A DNA stretch of 6,710 nucleotides from Flavobacterium sp. UBA7665 (lineage in GTDB: Bacteria > Bacteroidota > Bacteroidia > Flavobacteriales > Flavobacteriaceae). The notes under the pieces are model-generated. The model was given only the letters and a program-made list of their open reading frames with translations, was not told where the DNA came from and searched no databases. Position numbers and translations under genes: made by a program. The stretch is from contig DLHP01000035.1 in the NCBI GenBank assembly GCA_002483285.1, positions 1-6,710 on the forward strand, given 5' to 3'. Of this stretch, positions 5,359 to 6,710 are shown piece after piece (within the stretch, counting starts at the first letter, position 1; every line of letters starts with the position of its first letter).

Positions 5359-6513
5359 TTATTCCGAAATCCTTATCACTTCGCCGCGGTCGTTGCTATT
5401 GTTACTCCCTATGAGAAACTCGCAATTTTGAGGTCGAATTTTGAAGGTCAACCCGCTGTTTTTCAACTGTTCCATCAATGCGATAATCGCTTTGAAACGC
5501 GACCCGCTGTTGTCTAAAATGAGTTCGGTATTGCTATAAGAACGGCTTGTTAGCGAATTTATAGTATTTTTTAGGTCGGTATCGTATCGTGTGACTTTTT
5601 TTCCTAACAAGTTTTCAACGTTGCGACGCAAGTTTTCATCATCTGACAATAGCAGGTAATCATTGGGCTTGACCGTGTTTTTGACTGCCTGTTTTTGCTT
5701 GATGATTGAGAACAAGGTGGCACCGATTTTCATCGACACATCGAAAAACAATGACTTTCTGAAGTGCTTTTTATAGAAGAAATCCATCGCCTCGCGGAAT
5801 CGTTTCATATACAAACCGTCGCGCACGGTGCTTTCGCCTTTGTAATGGATGACCGACGTTTCATGGAAATAATAATTGGATTTGCCAGTTTTCAAGATCA
5901 TGTAAGACAAATCGATATCATCCGAATACATAAAGCAGTCCTCATCAAAACCACCTACCTCGCGGTAAGTTGCCGTTTTCATGAGCATGAACGCACCCAC
6001 AAGGATTTCGACTTTCCCGGTTTGGTTCTCGCCCAGATGCGATGCGTAATATTTTCCAAACGCATTAGAAAGTTTGTACAAGCCCAAGACTTTGGTAAAT
6101 GCCACCCAAGGTGTGGGAATACCACGTTTGCTCTCTGGGAGGAAATGGCCGGTTCCGTCTATAAGTTTGCAGCCTACAATACCCAAATCGGGTTTGGATA
6201 GGGCAAAAGCCAGGATTTTGGTGAAAGTGTCTTCGGCCACAACCGTGTCTGGATTCAGGATGCACAAGTATTTGCCTTTGGCTTGGGCGACGCCGATGTT
6301 GTTGCCTTTTGGGAAGCCTGCATTGGTTTGGTTTTCGATGAGCTTGATTTGCGGGAACCGCTGTTTGATCATCTCGCAGCTGTCGTCTGAGGAGTGGTTG
6401 TCTACTACAATGATTTCGGCTTCAAGATCCCGGATGGCATTTTGCACGCTGAGTACGCATTGCTCGAGGAAAAAGCGGACGTTGTAGTTGAGAATGACGA
6501 CAGAGAGTTGCAT
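5359..6513 (-). CDS. family 2 glycosyltransferase with C-terminal Rossmann-like extension
   Basis: This 384-residue protein belongs to glycosyltransferase family 2 in the WbbL/rhamnosyltransferase-like group, which transfers a sugar from a nucleotide donor during surface glycan assembly on the cytoplasmic face. The GT-A domain (about 1-250) opens with LSVVILNYN (3-11). VVDNHSSD (36-43) binds nucleotide, NAGFPKGNNIG (64-74) follows, NPD (87-89) replaces the DxD metal motif, LVGAFMLMK (171-179) lies in the acceptor region, and GGFDEDCFMYSDDIDLSYM (187-205) carries the acidic catalytic residues. There is no long membrane helix. After a basic segment (about 248-280), residues about 282-384 form an extra domain of alternating strands and helices ending KIRPQNCEFLIGSNNSNDRG (358-377). 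The start is well fixed: an in-frame TAA lies at 6532-6534, 18 bases upstream, with no other ATG between. Donor and acceptor are unknown. Confidence 0.94.
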   Translation of the reverse strand: MQLSVVILNYNVRFFLEQCVLSVQNAIRDLEAEIIVVDNHSSDDSCEMIKQRFPQIKLIENQTNAGFPKGNNIGVAQAKGKYLCILNPDTVVAEDTFTKILAFALSKPDLGIVGCKLIDGTGHFLPESKRGIPTPWVAFTKVLGLYKLSNAFGKYYASHLGENQTGKVEILVGAFMLMKTATYREVGGFDEDCFMYSDDIDLSYMILKTGKSNYYFHETSVIHYKGESTVRDGLYMKRFREAMDFFYKKHFRKSLFFDVSMKIGATLFSIIKQKQAVKNTVKPNDYLLLSDDENLRRNVENLLGKKVTRYDTDLKNTINSLTSRSYSNTELILDNSGSRFKAIIALMEQLKNSGLTFKIRPQNCEFLIGSNNSNDRGEVIRISE

Positions 6514-6518
6514 GGCGT

Positions 6519-6526
6519 CAAAGATA
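6519..6526 (-). promoter_or_regulatory. candidate -7 box just before the glycosyltransferase start
   Basis: TATCTTTG on the minus strand matches TAnnTTTG exactly but ends only 5 bases before the ATG, so its transcript would be leaderless or nearly so. No TTG lies at the usual distance upstream, where the repeat element at 6535-6612 is. It may be a chance match in A/T-rich DNA. Confidence 0.3.
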
Positions 6527-6534
6527 ATTTTTTA

Positions 6535-6612
6535 GGAGCTGTTTCCCGCTATGCATTACAATCTTTTTGTCTCGTGCCTCGCCAAAAAGGATTTCCATTG
6601 CTATCGGGGCTA
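6535..6612 (-). repeat. imperfect-palindrome intergenic element, short copy
   Basis: On the minus strand it starts TAGCCCCGATAGCAATGG and ends ATGCATAGCGGGAAACAGCT followed by CC. AGC (6611-6609) can pair with GCT (6539-6537), CCCG (6608-6605) with CGGG (6548-6545), and the inner arms ATCCTTTTTG and CAAAAAGAT form a stem of about 9 bp around a 13-base loop. The outer pairings match those of the copy at 100-265, including a C-G pair here where that copy has T-A. It ends 21 bases before the glycosyltransferase ATG and could be part of its upstream transcript. I recall this type from Flavobacterium intergenic DNA; function is unknown. Confidence 0.72.
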
Positions 6613-6628
6613 ACGCTGCCGCGAGGGC

Positions 6629-6654
6629 CTTCTTTTGTCTGGCAACAAAAGAAG
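6629..6654. repeat. perfect 10-bp inverted repeat
   Basis: CTTCTTTTGT (6629-6638) and ACAAAAGAAG (6645-6654) pair perfectly around a 6-base loop. A short A-run follows on the plus strand, not a T-run, so it is not a standard plus-strand terminator; on the minus strand GGCCCTCGCGG follows, so it is not a terminator there either. It adjoins the palindromic element at 6535-6612 and may be part of the same composite repeat. I see nothing further in 6655-6710. Confidence 0.75.
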
Positions 6655-6710
6655 CAAAAATGCCTTAGCGACCAAATTACAATCTTGAAAACTACCTCAG
6701 AACGCGGTCT

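Noticed and set aside
5764..6201. Plus-strand 145-residue open frame
   Set aside because: It is antisense to the glycosyltransferase catalytic domain; its composition mirrors the opposite strand and it has no promoter or family signature.
6549..6710. Open minus-strand frame running from the right edge to a TAG at 6549-6551
   Set aside because: It translates straight through the 10-bp hairpin and the palindromic element, gives a Cys/Phe-rich stretch with no domain pattern, and has no start in view. It is most likely read-through of repeat DNA.
1..6710. A defence, mobile-element or biosynthetic system
   Set aside because: All six genes are recognisable housekeeping or surface families. No integrase, transposase, toxin, nuclease-helicase pair or modification enzyme is visible; the lone exonuclease is an ordinary DnaQ-like protein.

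Overview
The window looks like chromosomal DNA of a Bacteroidota member, most likely a Flavobacterium or close relative. The evidence is a type IX secretion (T9SS) C-terminal sorting domain, TAnnTTTG-type promoter boxes, A/T-rich start regions without a Shine-Dalgarno sequence, and intergenic repeats of a style I associate with Flavobacterium. I had no database search, so genus level is an inference.

All six genes lie on the minus strand. Read in transcription order (right to left) they are: a family 2 glycosyltransferase with an extra C-terminal domain (5359-6513); a 2-oxo acid dehydrogenase E2 acyltransferase (3870-5255), ended by a clear terminator; a secreted delta-60 repeat protein with a T9SS sorting tail (2198-3796), ended by a second clear terminator; then a three-gene run of a DnaQ-like exonuclease (1287-2063), a fumarylacetoacetate-hydrolase-family enzyme (608-1219) and an Hpt phosphotransfer protein (264-608). 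The last two overlap as TAATG, so their translation is probably coupled. The genes look like ordinary housekeeping and surface functions. I see no defence, mobile or biosynthetic system, and nothing shows that all six work in one pathway.

The unusual content is repetitive DNA. Two diverged copies of one imperfect-palindrome element (100-265 on plus, 6535-6612 on minus) share their ends and show a compensatory base-pair change. The whole exonuclease/FAH gap consists of 7-bp units, five in one direction and four inverted. A 27-bp segment in the E2 linker reads like an intergenic dispersed repeat that has become coding. An 8-bp tandem repeat lies at the left end and a perfect 10-bp hairpin at the right end. 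A good consensus promoter at the extreme left edge points out of the window, implying another minus-strand gene there. No gene is visible in 1-263 or 6514-6710; those stretches hold the repeats and promoter-like sites listed.
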